From Stephanodiscus triporus (taxonomy: Eukaryota > Bacillariophyta > Thalassiosirophyceae > Thalassiosirales > Thalassiosiraceae), in contig JALLAZ010000050.1 in the NCBI GenBank assembly GCA_036939755.1, positions 1 through 28,516 on the forward strand: a DNA stretch of 28,516 nucleotides, written 5' to 3'. The notes under the pieces are model-generated. The model did no database searches. It was given only the letters and a program-made list of their open reading frames with translations, and was not told where the DNA came from. The position numbers and the translations under genes were made by a program. Below, one piece after another: positions 1 to 9,609 of the stretch. Within the stretch, counting starts at the first letter, position 1. Every line of letters starts with the position of its first letter.

Positions 1-1921
1 GGAGTTGTGGTTCAATGTCAAGGGTAGAAGATGGGAGGAGGTATCCAGCTGTGGTAAGGAGGGGACCTAGGGTGGCAGCGAATCCGTCGCGAATAAAATT
101 GTGTGCACCAATCTTGTTGATGCGTCGACACTGGAAAATGTGATCGCCAAAGGGGTCGTTGCGGTGTCCACAGGGGCAGAAGGGTTTGTCAGTTGGTTCG
201 AACAAGGGAAGACGGAGTTTTCGCTTGAGGGCTGGGAGGAACATCCAAGGCGGTAGCCGGTGTTGGGGTAGGCTTCGGCAGAGGGAGATGAGAGGGTATG
301 ATGTTTGGGGAGATAAGATACTTGGGAGGAGGTGGAGTTGTTTTGGGAAGTTGGTGTAATATTCGTGATGGAGTTCTGTCCAAAGATAATTGCTGCAGTG
401 TGTTTTGATGCGGGAGCGGGCACTTTTCTCGGAGACGGAAGTAAGGAAATGGTCGACGCGTGCATGGGTTGGAGTAGAGGGTGCACAAGCAATATGTGCA
501 ATTGGTGGGAGGAGGAGATGGAAGCGTTGGAGGATTCTGGAGGTAGGGTTGGTAGAGTGGTCAAAAAGGGCGCATAAGGATTGGTGGAGCCTGTAGGGAA
601 GAAGATCGCAATGGAGGCGAAAACCGTGTTGAGCGTTGCGTGTGGCGGCCGCCATCGTGATGACGAAGTCAGGTGCAGCACGCGTTCGAGGGCATAGAAG
701 GCCTAGACCGCCGGAGGCGAGACCAAGTTGGCTGATGAGGATGGCAGTGGGTGGGATGGTAGGTTGGCCAACGAGGGTGGTGAGGAAAGTGGAAATGATG
801 GTGTCGATGTCGGAAGTAAGGGGTCCATTCCATTCTTCCCAGTTGGGGTTGGATTCGTGGATAGGGAGGTTGTGAAGGATGTCGGAAGCGAGGAGGTGTG
901 GTAATTTTTGTAGGAGGCATTGTGAGAAGAGACGTAGTTGGGTTTGTTCGTCGGTGATGGAGGTAGTGAGTTTTGCAATGTTGTCCTTTACGTTTGAAAC
1001 GCACGAGGAGAAGAAGGTGGTGGCAAAGGAGGCAGACCCGACAGGTTGTCCAAGGAGACGAAAACCTGTAGTCAGTTCGACTGGGAGAGGTGGTGCAGAT
1101 TTGTCGGTGGGGTGTGGGCGGGTGGAGAATTCAGCAATTGTTGTAGAGATTGATGTTGCGAGAGTAGGGTTGACCGTGCGGAGGAGGGGTAGCGTGGATG
1201 TGCCGTTGCAGGAGGTGAGTATTCTGGTTTTGGAAGGATTGACGAAGCATCCAAGGGAGGCGCCGTGACGTTGAAGTGTTTTGCATAGGAAGGATAAGTC
1301 AGGGAGGTAGACGCAAGAGGAGATGTCATCGACGAAGCCAAGGAGGTGGGAGATTCCGCCAAAGCCATCGTCCCCAGTGTCGCCGGAGGCCAAACGTGTA
1401 GCAGCACGTTCTCGTAGAAGTGCATCAATGGGTTGGAGAAGGCGGGCGACAACGAAGGCGGCAAAGAGGGGTGAGAGGGGGCAGCCCTGATTGACGCCCT
1501 CTTTCATGAGGAGGGTGCGCCATGTGCCATCATTCCATTTGTGGTGGACAGTGGTTGCATTGTTGTAGAAAAGTGTAGTGAGAGGTAGGAGTTCGGGGAA
1601 TGATGTGGCGATAACGTTGATGAATTCTTCCCGGGAAACACTATTGAATTGGTTGGTGAGGTCGAAGAAGACGGCGGCTCGGGAGGGGAGGGCATTGTGT
1701 TGTTGGGGGTTTTCGATGTATTTCTCGATTGAGAGTTGCATAGCTTTAACGACAAAATCGCCGCCGTTAGGAATGCCGACTGCGTAGTTGAATGGTAGAA
1801 GGTGGGAGGCAAACTTGTCACGGAGGGTGTGAGCGACGTGACTTGCAATAAGCCGGCGGATGGCAGTGGGTATCCCAAGTGGGCGAAGTTTAGTGTGGTC
1901 AGTAGGGTCCTTGTTTGTCAT
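1..1921 (-). mobile_element. Non-LTR retrotransposon reverse transcriptase ORF, partial at the left edge
   Basis: Read from 1921 downward, the minus strand is open for 640 codons with no stop and leaves the window still open. An ATG lies at 1921-1919, with an in-frame TGA two codons upstream. The order of motifs is that of a LINE-type reverse transcriptase: a KLRPLGIPTAIRRL segment at the start, motif A (VFFDLTNQFNSV) near 1641-1675, motif B (NQGCPLSPLF) near 1468-1497, the catalytic FVDD box at 1322-1339, and a GCFVNPSKTRIL segment after it. Near 120-182 there is a CxCGxxxDxxGDHxxxC zinc-binding-like motif, which in algal and plant elements lies in the C-terminal region. No endonuclease or ORF1 is visible upstream, so the copy is probably 5'-truncated near 1921. 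The intact frame suggests a young copy. A 55-bp exact copy occurs at 23947-24001. Confidence 0.88.
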
Positions 1922-1935
1922 TTTTCATTTTCCAG

Positions 1936-2500
1936 CCAGCGCAAAGCCAAAGTCAGCACTTCGTAAGTAACTTCGTTCTGATCAAAGACTTCGTCGCACT
2001 TTGGGATCAATCGCCCACTCCCTTTTACTAACATCCCTTCCTCTTTTCCTCTCCTCCTTTCCTCTCCACCTCCTTCAGAAAAATGATTTTCAAAAACACC
2101 AAGGAATGCGGCGCTTGGTCGGCAAATCCAAAGAAGAAGGAGACTCAGAGAAGATTCCCTGCCCCTTGTGGACACGGCCAAGAACATTGATTCGGCGGAG
2201 GAGAAGATTTCTTTTTGTGGTGGGACCGGATACGGACAAGGCCAAGGTGATCGATACGGCCATTGGGGAGTCCCTCGTGAACGGGGTGGGAGAGACTACC
2301 GTGACGACCGCCCCTTCCACAATGCATACAACAGAGGCGGGGGGCAAGACTTTCGTTTCGACCGAGAGTCAATCAGATCTTGACAGGAACGAAAGCTATT
2401 GTGAGTCATCATCTTTATTTGGTGTCAAACGAACTCCGACGATAAGACAACGATTTTCTCACATTCGCCTTCCTCTTCCTCTTACTCCCCCCAGCAAGTA
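1936..2500 (+). other. Unresolved plus-strand stretch with splice-site-like signals and RGG-rich coding remnant
   Basis: No single convincing ORF covers this stretch, but several coding signals do. A pyrimidine-rich acceptor (ending AG at 1934-1935) directly abuts the retroelement. It is followed by a 27-nt candidate microexon (1936-1962) and a strong GTAAGT donor at 1963. A second good acceptor ends at 2078 after a long CT tract, and a GTGAGT donor stands at 2401. One frame in 2084-2383 encodes a Gly/Arg/Tyr-rich segment with GYGQGQGDRYG and RERGGRDYRDDR, typical of RNA-binding proteins; it ends in a stop just before the donor. Another frame stays open through the donor. This may be the 5' part of the RNA-binding (ataxin-2-like) locus whose LsmAD piece lies at 3035-3328, in decayed or multi-exon form. 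The exon chain is not established. Confidence 0.3.
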
Positions 2501-2548
2501 CAATGGATGAAAATGCCATTATCTCCGTCAGTAACGGTTGCAGCATTA

Positions 2549-2904
2549 GGAATGGATTCGATCATCGTTGCTCAGTCATCGACAACAACGACAACAGCAG
2601 CAGGAATGGATTCGATCTTGATGGCTCAGTTGTTGGCAACAACAACAACAGCCGTAGGAATGGATTCGATCTAGATGGCTCAGTCGTTGGCAACAACAAC
2701 AACAGCCGTAGGGATGGATTCGATCGTGATGGCTCAGTCGTTGGCAACAACGACATCAACATTAGGAATGGATTCGATCATCGTTGCTCAGTCGTTAGCA
2801 ACAACAGCAACAACAACAGGAATTGATTCTATCGTGAGGCTCAGTCATTGGCAACAACAACGACAGCTGTAGGAATGGATTCTATCGTGATGGCTCAGTC
2901 GTTG
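2549..2904 (+). repeat. 54-bp tandem repeat, about seven copies
   Basis: The motif GGAATGGATTCGAT recurs at 2549, 2603, 2657, 2711, 2765, 2819 and 2872. The spacing is exactly 54 bp five times, then 53 bp. Because 54 is a multiple of three, one plus frame starting at ATG 2503 reads an 18-residue unit of the type RNGFDLDGSVVGNNNNSR. That frame is broken in copy six by a G-to-T change that makes TGA, and the same copy has lost one base. A second plus frame reads a unit like MDSIVMAQSLATTTTAVG but is stopped by TAG in copy three. The array lies between the RGG-rich stretch and the LsmAD fragment, so it may have been an Asn-rich linker of that protein. The late copies look degraded, which favours loss of coding function. 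Confidence 0.9.
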
Positions 2905-3034
2905 AGACTGTGCGTCGTCGTCCTTGTGGTCGTCAGGGCCGGGGTTCAGCTGAACAACGAAGATTACGTCGACACTCTGAAGCGACCACATGCGCAATCA
3001 ATGCGCAGCATGATGAGTCAGCATTCGTGACTAA

Positions 3035-3328
3035 GATGACGATCCCTCCCGGCGCGGGGGAGGGGGTGACGCGTTCCGCACGGACTCGCAGATCTCTGGG
3101 GGGAGGGTGGTGGAGTGCGGCTTCGTCGCGGCCGGGAGCGCGTGGACCGCGTCGGCAACCACGACCATGACGTCAACGTCGGGGGGACTCGACGGGTCAA
3201 TCGGCGACTGGGATCAGTTCTCCGCCAACGAGAAGAAATTCAACGTGAAGGCGTCATTCGAAGAAAACCTGTACAACACAAAACTCGACTTGTCGAATAT
3301 TGACCTGTCGAAGCGGGCCGGCGGCTAA
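3035..3328 (+). pseudogene. Ataxin-2/Pbp1-like LsmAD fragment with early stop
   Basis: The frame is open from just after TAA 3032-3034 to TAA 3326-3328. It reads a GDAFRTDSQISGG segment, like the 'DSxIS' start of the LsmAD region of ataxin-2, and then WDQFSANEKKFNVKASFEEN and LYNTKLD, the most conserved part of that domain. Ataxin-2/Pbp1 proteins bind poly(A)-binding protein and act in stress granules and mRNA stability. In family members the helix continues past TKLD; here the protein ends eleven or so residues later. No Lsm fold was recognised just upstream, where frames are broken. Overlapping AATAAA motifs at 3363-3376 could be the polyadenylation signal. It may be a pseudogene, or a terminal exon of a shortened gene spliced to the acceptor-like AG at 3033-3035 or elsewhere. 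Domain identity is fairly sure; gene status is not. Confidence 0.55.
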
Positions 3329-3362
3329 GGATAGATAGTAGAGCGAATCTCGTTATATTGAA

Positions 3363-3376
3363 AATAAATAAATAAA
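3363..3376 (+). promoter_or_regulatory. Overlapping AATAAA polyadenylation-type signals
   Basis: Three overlapping AATAAA hexamers lie 35 to 48 bases after the stop of the LsmAD fragment. They are on its strand, in an AT-rich stretch. This is the expected place for a 3'-end processing signal and suggests that the locus was, or is, transcribed rightward. Confidence 0.4.
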
Positions 3377-3508
3377 TATTCGATTCCTCTCTAAACCCTG
3401 AGAAAGAAGTGTTGTAAATAATATTGTGGATGACCCCACACCGCATAGAAAGCCTCGATCAAAGGGACAACAACGACCCTTTGAATTTGTCTTCGTCAAT
3501 TTTGCTGC

Positions 3509-6500
3509 TTACTTCTTCGCTTTTCCCTTGCTCTTTGTTTTTGTTGTCACCTTGCTTGCGCCAGCAGAGGCGATTCGCACATCGCCTATCATGGCTTGGA
3601 CCCACTCATTATCAGTCACTAGCTTTATCAGCGCCAGGTCACGTTTCATGCCTTCGCCAACGGGCTTCTTCGCGCCAATCTCACCACGAAGGAACATTTC
3701 AACCGCCTGCTTGCTTGCCTTCCCTCGCTTGACAGACCCTGGAGTCAATTTGACACAATATGTATATTTAGAAGAAAGGACCGAGTATGGTGCGCAAACG
3801 GGGATGGCCCATAAAATAGAATCCTGTGCCGTCGGCTTCCCAGTCAACTTCCCAAGCTCTGCGGTATCGTCAACAGCAAGATCCTCTTCATCACCGTCAT
3901 TTTCGACAATACCATCTTCGGCTAAAATCTCCTTCCAAGCTTCCTTCTCCACTTGTTTCTCTGACTTGGACTTGCGCTGCTTAACATCCCCTGTTTGTGC
4001 GACGACATTGAAACCCTGTAACGCCACCCCATGTTTCTTAATGGTTCGAATAATCCCCGCAAGGCTAGCTGAGAAGTTGTCGATTCGCGTTGTATTCGAC
4101 AACGCCAACAATCGATTGGCAGCTGCTAGCTGCTCGTTCAGATTCTCCATGTCACGGAGCTGTTCCAAAACTTCTGCGTCGAATTTGCTCCATCGAATAC
4201 TTTCTGAGCCCTTGGTAACTTTAACTGTGACACATTTAGCTAAAATTTGTTGTACGTTTTCATCCAACGTTTCTGCCACCGCTTGAGAATCTCGGACAAG
4301 CAATGCCATGGTCTGTTCGGCAGCCCTCAGCTGCGTTGCATTGACCGATACAACTCGTTGACTGCCTTTTCCCTTTTTGTCTTTTTTGGATGACTCCCCA
4401 CCATGCAATGCCAACATGACTAATTCGCGATCTTCATCATCTTGCTCGCCATATCTTTTCTTCGCACGTTTGACCTTAGATCGTTTTCCTCGTGATAATC
4501 CATTGTTTTTTTCTTTGGAATCTTGTGGAGGGCTGGTAACGGAGATATGGTTCTCTTGCGTTGTGTGTGGTGTTGCTTTTGGCATGGCGGTTTCACTCTG
4601 TTCTGCTTCATCTGCCCTGGGAGAGGGCATCCTCTCATGATCACTCTCGAAAGCTGGGTTTGCGCTTTCCTCCTCAAGACGGTGCTCTACACTGTTGATG
4701 CACTCTTCGTCGATTGCTAAATTTTCGATTCCCGTCTCCGGGTCATCATTTTCCCCTGGATTTGACAAGGAAGATTTTGGTTGCTGCTGCGCCTCTTTAC
4801 CGTCTAAGTCTTCCTCCTGCTGCGAGAAAATCTGCTCCTGTTCGAGCAGTGCAAAATCTCTCCTCTCATTTGCATGCCTCGCTATGCTTGCTTCATCGCC
4901 CAATCGAAACAGAACACCATAACCCATCTCTAAAGAACTGGGAGGCAAGAAGTTCTTTCTGCCTCTAATCATAAACGAACCAACCGTGAGGTATTCCCCC
5001 GTGGGCGCCGTCTTCGAAACCTGATGCGATTCTACCCAGTAGGCGGACGTGACCATCTTCGAACTCCATGCCGCCGAGCGGCAGATTGTAAATGTTCCCG
5101 CTTCACGTAATGCCTGATCGGACAGAGGGACGACTTGCGTCTTGCCGTCCTTGCGACGTCTGCGCTTGGCACGGAGGATGCAAGTGGCGGCACCGTGAAC
5201 CTCAGCGTGCAGGTATGCGTCGCCCGGTCGGAGATATCGTTTAACCAGCTGTTCATTCTGCTGGGCGTCTTTGCCTGCCAATACCAAATAATTGTCAGAC
5301 GTGATGAACCAGGCGAATTTCTCGAACCAATATGTCTTTCTCTGGGGCGAGACCAGCACTTGCTGTTTCTTCTTCTGTGCCTCCGCCAATTGCTGCCTTG
5401 CCTTGGCTTCGGCAGCCTTCAGAGCAGTCGTGGAAGCTTCCATGGTTTTTTCTTCCTTACCCCGCAAGGCACGGTAGGCCGAGAACATGGCGCGGGCATT
5501 GCCGTGCGCCGATTCCTTTATGGAGACCACGATGTGCTGGATCGGTGGGAGGCTGTCCGGATGGGAATCGTCCCAGCCTTCGACATCGGGCAGTGCCAAC
5601 ACAACCTGGTCTTTGTTCAAAAGCAGCTTGTGTATCAACAGCGCGATCGGATTGAGGTTCCCCTGCTCTACGGTGACTAACTGTTCCAACGCGTCCCAAT
5701 CCATCCCAGTTTCCAAAGCCGAATTAATCACTCCCAGCGCTCGATCGACGTCCTCGGCGTGAGTCTCGACCAAACGCGCGCTATCCCTCCACCGCTCCTG
5801 TTCTTTTACCAACCCCTCAACGCGGCGCTGTTGATCAGCTTGGATCCTCGCTAGGCGGTCATGCGCTGCGGCCTCCGCGGCGTCGGCACGTGCGGCAATA
5901 CGTTGGGATGATAGGTTGGAGAAGAACTCATCCGCTGCAGCAGTGAATGTTGCATACTTGAGAAATTGTTGATCTTTGTGCTGATGGAGGAGATGGGGCT
6001 GGAACTGGAGTAGAGTTTTATCTGAGTGTGGATTTTGATTTGCCATTACCGAGGGGAGGGAATCATCATCCCTTTTTCTGTCAGCTTTTGCGGTGTCATT
6101 TGATGCCTTGGGCGTGTATAAAATGTAGCCGCCGTCTACCACCGCCAAATTCTTGATGACTCTATCTCCTTCATAACGAAGGGCGGTGATCAAATTACTC
6201 CACAAAGCTTCCGGCAGCGTAAACTCGATATTGGCAAGGGTCAATTTCATCACTGGATCGATACCGGCCGTCAACACGCAATGCTCAATGAGAGAGGGGC
6301 CATAGTGATACACGCCGGAGTTCGGCTTCAGTAGAAGAGCTTTGAGCACGAGAGAATTGTCCATCGCCTTCTTTTTCTTCCTACCCTTCATCTTGCTCTT
6401 GGCACCACTCCTGTTGTCGGCATTTGGATTATGCTCGTCGATGTCAGCTGCCAATGCCTTTTCCTGGACCGTCGATAATTCGGCTTTTGCCCATTCATAC

Positions 6501-7501
6501 GCCTCTGATGCATTCATAGCCAATAGACCCATATTTGCCTTGGATGTCGAGGCACTGTCATCGTTGGGCCCCGCTCCGCTCGACGGACCAAGGGTGGTCG
6601 CGTACGTCACCGGGTATATGGTTCCCACTCGTACCTTAACCTCCTCCTTTTCACTCCCCTTCTTCCCCTCGCTTCCATCGCCATCCTCGTTGCCCTTCGC
6701 AACCTCATACTGGTGCGTGCGCAACAGCGCCAAAATTCGATACTCGCCATCGCATAATATTATGTTCCCCTGGGCGTACAATTCCAAAATAATATGGTGC
6801 GCGTAAGTGCCGCTACCGAATCGAAAGTCCACGACGCGGTCGAGGTTGCCGAGCTGGGTGACATTTTCGAGACGGAGGTTGCGCAGGTGCTTCCGGAGCT
6901 TCATGGCGAAGGGGGACGGCGAGGAGGACGATCCGGAGGTCGATTGGGAGTAGTGACTGCCGGCGGAAGAAACGAAATTTGAGATAAAGTCTCTTAAACA
7001 TCTAAATTGGATGGCGACTCCTTCTTTCTCTATGATACCCGAATCGGGAAATCAAAATGAATCGAGATATCGAATTGCGAATTGGTCGTTTGGCACTCAC
7101 GTTGTGGGGTGGAATCTTACTCCCGATTCGATGAGTAGCATGGCCCGCTTCTGATCCTGCGCGGGAATTATTTCGTCGGCCGCGGCCGCGGCGACGGCGC
7201 CATCATCCCCCGACGATGCAACGAGATTCTTGTCAGTTGAAAGGGCGGCACTGGAAGTGGCGGCCGACGACGATGTGGATCCGCCGCCGCCGCCGCCGCC
7301 GCTTGGGTCTGCCAACTTGAACATGTAAACGCCCTTGGCGCCGTCGCCGCTCCCACCGCCCCCGCTGCTTGAGGTCCCGACAACGCCAAGCGTGTTGCCG
7401 TCGTAAACGTTCGCGAGCTTGAAGCCCAGCATGGTCCGCTTGATGTGAGACGTCATGGCGGCGACGTCAAGGCCGTCGAATCGGGATTTCTTGGCGCTCA
7501 T
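3509..7501 (-). CDS. Rqc2/NEMF-type ribosome quality control protein (NFACT family), two exons
   Basis: This protein binds stalled 60S ribosomes with peptidyl-tRNA, helps Ltn1 ubiquitinate the nascent chain, and in some lineages adds C-terminal tails. Exon 1 is 7501-7101 and exon 2 is 6956-3509. The 144-bp intron (GTGAGT..CAG) splits a Thr codon, and the join gives one frame of 1282 aa. The NFACT-N domain begins with KSRFDGLDVAAM and continues after the splice with MKLRKHLRNLRLENVTQLG. The conserved Asp-Arg pair is at about residues 173-174, followed by VDFRFG. A Gly/Ser/Ala-rich insert of roughly 70 residues interrupts this domain in exon 1. A coiled coil sits in the middle. NFACT-R spans about 670-820 (KTYWFEKFAWF, RPGDAYLHAEVHGA) and NFACT-C about 1190-1282 (YCVKLTPGSVKRGKASKQAV). 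A charged, Lys-rich linker precedes NFACT-C. The ATG at 7501 was chosen because it directly precedes the conserved N-terminus. It shares a 188-bp promoter with the next gene. Confidence 0.95.
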
Positions 7502-7689
7502 TTTCTCGATAAAAAATGCCCCCAACCCAAAGCCATCCACAGCCACAGGCACAACAAAAAATTCCTACGACTCGCATCGCCGAGGGTCATCGTGTGCATT
7601 AATACTAAATACGTATTCCCATGTAGATGTCTGTACAAACTTAAGCCATCAAGCCCGTCCCCTGTCGCCCAACCCTTGAATCGAGTAGC
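7502..7689. promoter_or_regulatory. Short bidirectional intergenic region (188 bp)
   Basis: The start codons of the Rqc2/NEMF gene (minus) and the Tudor-like gene (plus) face away from each other across 188 bp. Both promoters and both 5' leaders must fit here. I see no clear TATA box; the stretch is only moderately AT-rich. Confidence 0.5.
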
Positions 7690-9204
7690 ATGCCGCCGAC
7701 GAAACGCAATTTTCCTCGCTCCAGGCTCTTCAACGAGGGGGAACATGTCTGGGCCGTCGCCGGGAGGGCATGTCATCCGGCAGTGATCGTATCGGTCGAA
7801 AATAATAATCGGACGGCGACCGTAAGATGGTCGACGTGGAAAAGTGTAGGCAGGGTGGAAGTTGCCGAACTCCGTCGCATGTTCGACGAACTCGACGGCG
7901 AATGCATTCCTTCGTCGTTCAGCAGGAGGGAACGAAGACTCACGAAGAAGATGCAAGAAATGACGGGGCGGGAAAGGAGGACGAGGGGAGGAGGACGCGA
8001 GTCGCATCATCATCATCATCATTCGAGGCACGATGAAAACGGGAGGGGTGCTCGATGTCGTCCCACCAAAGACGACGACGGACCCAAGTTCGACGGCCCG
8101 AATAATAAGATGAGGCGGGCGTCATCATTCGCGCCTCCGGCGAAGGAGGAGGCGACGACTGCCAAGGCGAATCCAGGACGAACGAGGGTGGGGCCGAATC
8201 GCGACATACAAGACGAGTACGATTCGCTCTGGGAATACTACATGGAGCCAAGGACGAGAGAAAACGAAGAGATCGCGGGCAGCGGAATGGTCCTGCGGAA
8301 GAAAATCGCATGCTGCAGTCTCCTCCGTTCCAAGAATGACGTATTTCGTCGGAAGGTCCACGGAAGGGTCATGCGTCTACGCAAAATGGGCGGGGATATA
8401 GCCGACATTCACAGGATACTTAATCTCATGAGGGAGCATGATTCGGGCAAGCTCCCCAAGGACGAGCTGTGCCGATTCGTACGAGAAATCCTCGGCCCTG
8501 CTCCGCGAACCTTTCACGACGAAGTAGAAGTGCTCGATTCTCTTGCGGCCTCCGCGCTGCAACGTCGTGACGAAAAGATTGAGGGAAATGAGCGGGAGCC
8601 GGTGGGACAAATTGCGTCGAGTGGATTGACAGAGCCTGATTGCAGGATTGCTGCTGCGCAGGTGGCCGACGATGAAATTGCAAATAGAGCGAATGATGCA
8701 TTGGAGCGTTACATCGGAGAATTGAAGTGTTTTCTCCCATCTGACCATCCGTCTCTCGTGAATTTCATCAAGACAATCGAAGGAGAATCTCGTCGTCTGG
8801 TCAAGGATTTGGAAGGTCGGCACAAGGAATGCTTTTTTCCATCGGCACAGCGCAGTGAAATGATGATCCCAAATCAACCTCTTGCATGCCAGACTTACAA
8901 AACGAAAGACGTCTCTACTTCTGATGCGAAGAAACGTAGCCCAATAATCCATGCTGGAGATGTTGGATTTGAATTTTGCAAGGAGTTTGATAGCGGATGG
9001 TTCAACGGAAGGGTTGCTAAAATTCGTCCAAATGCCAAGGGTGGAAAAGATCGCCGTTGTGTGTATGACGACGGTGATATGGAAGACCTTAGTCTTGCTG
9101 ATTTGACAGCCCTTGTCAAAAAGGCCAAAAAGAGAGCAACAAAAAGATCCATCCCGAACGATGGCTCAGGCGCGTGTTTTGTTGTGCAAGGGTGTGTGAT
9201 CTAG
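7690..9204 (+). CDS. Tudor-like two-reader chromatin-type protein, 504 aa
   Basis: A single-exon gene whose ATG opens directly on a conserved domain. Residues about 14-66 (GEHVWAVAGRACHPAVIVSV, then TATVRWSTWKSVGRVEVAEL) look like a Tudor/PWWP-type beta barrel. Residues about 425-475 (GFEFCKEFDSGWFNGRV, then RRCVYDDGDMEDLSL) match the Tudor-like module common in diatom proteins. Such modules read methylated Lys or Arg on histones or other proteins, so a nuclear chromatin role is the natural inference. Between them lie a basic, disordered linker with six consecutive His (106-111) and a helical, Arg/Lys-rich region at about 165-275 (DEYDSLWEYYMEPRTRENEE, RRKVHGRVMRLRKMGGDIAD) that I do not recognise. 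The basic tail (KKAKKRATKRS) could be a nuclear localisation signal. The exact target is unknown. Confidence 0.8.
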   Translation: MPPTKRNFPRSRLFNEGEHVWAVAGRACHPAVIVSVENNNRTATVRWSTWKSVGRVEVAELRRMFDELDGECIPSSFSRRERRLTKKMQEMTGRERRTRGGGRESHHHHHHSRHDENGRGARCRPTKDDDGPKFDGPNNKMRRASSFAPPAKEEATTAKANPGRTRVGPNRDIQDEYDSLWEYYMEPRTRENEEIAGSGMVLRKKIACCSLLRSKNDVFRRKVHGRVMRLRKMGGDIADIHRILNLMREHDSGKLPKDELCRFVREILGPAPRTFHDEVEVLDSLAASALQRRDEKIEGNEREPVGQIASSGLTEPDCRIAAAQVADDEIANRANDALERYIGELKCFLPSDHPSLVNFIKTIEGESRRLVKDLEGRHKECFFPSAQRSEMMIPNQPLACQTYKTKDVSTSDAKKRSPIIHAGDVGFEFCKEFDSGWFNGRVAKIRPNAKGGKDRRCVYDDGDMEDLSLADLTALVKKAKKRATKRSIPNDGSGACFVVQGCVI

Positions 9205-9609
9205 AATATATTAAGTAAATTACCTTTATAAATGATTTATTACTTGTGTGCTAGCCTACCGAAGTCAAATAATCTTTGACGGTCACGAACTCAACTTAGA
9301 AAGGCAGAGGCCAAGGTTAGGGTCTCCTGGCTGTCTCGATTAGAGACAGTGGTGCGTTTCTCTGGAGGAGGAGCTAAAATGGGTCTGTTCAACAAGTGTG
9401 AAAATGATTAAAGGCCCATCGAGGATGGATTCATTTGGTTTTCTGAAGTCATTAATCGTAATCAGAGAGTAGGTGAATAATACAAGAGTCACTCTACTCA
9501 TGCTTGTGATGTAAGTAAATATCACGATTGCAAATTTGATCACAAGCAATACCTCCCTCGTTAAGTTGGAGAATCCCAACCTTGCGCTTGCGCTGGAAAC
9601 AATAGGCAG
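9205..9609. other. Gap after the Tudor-like gene, no gene recognised
   Basis: This stretch follows the Tudor-like stop codon and should hold its 3' UTR. A perfect 7-bp hairpin (CTGTCTC, loop GATTA, GAGACAG) lies at 9331-9349. A good GTAAGT donor-like site starts near 9511 and could belong to the small candidate gene downstream. The minus strand carries an ORF at 9340-9678 that has no recognisable features and unlikely composition. Confidence 0.4.
9331..9349. other. Perfect short hairpin, 7-bp stem and 5-base loop
   Basis: CTGTCTC at 9331-9337 pairs with GAGACAG at 9343-9349 across a GATTA loop. It lies about 130 bases after the Tudor-like stop codon, within the probable 3' UTR. No T-run follows. 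It may be a chance palindrome. Confidence 0.35.

Noticed and set aside
1072..1878. Two minus-strand ORFs of 124-130 aa in the retroelement
   Set aside because: They are in other frames than the reverse transcriptase motifs and are Ser/Pro/Thr-rich shadows.
3426..4286. 286-aa plus-strand ORF
   Set aside because: It lies antisense to the conserved NFACT-C region of Rqc2/NEMF and shows no domain of its own.
8005..8022. Six consecutive His codons as a sign of vector or tag contamination
   Set aside because: They are internal to a long disordered linker of a natural gene and continue a CAT-rich stretch; no vector sequence is near.
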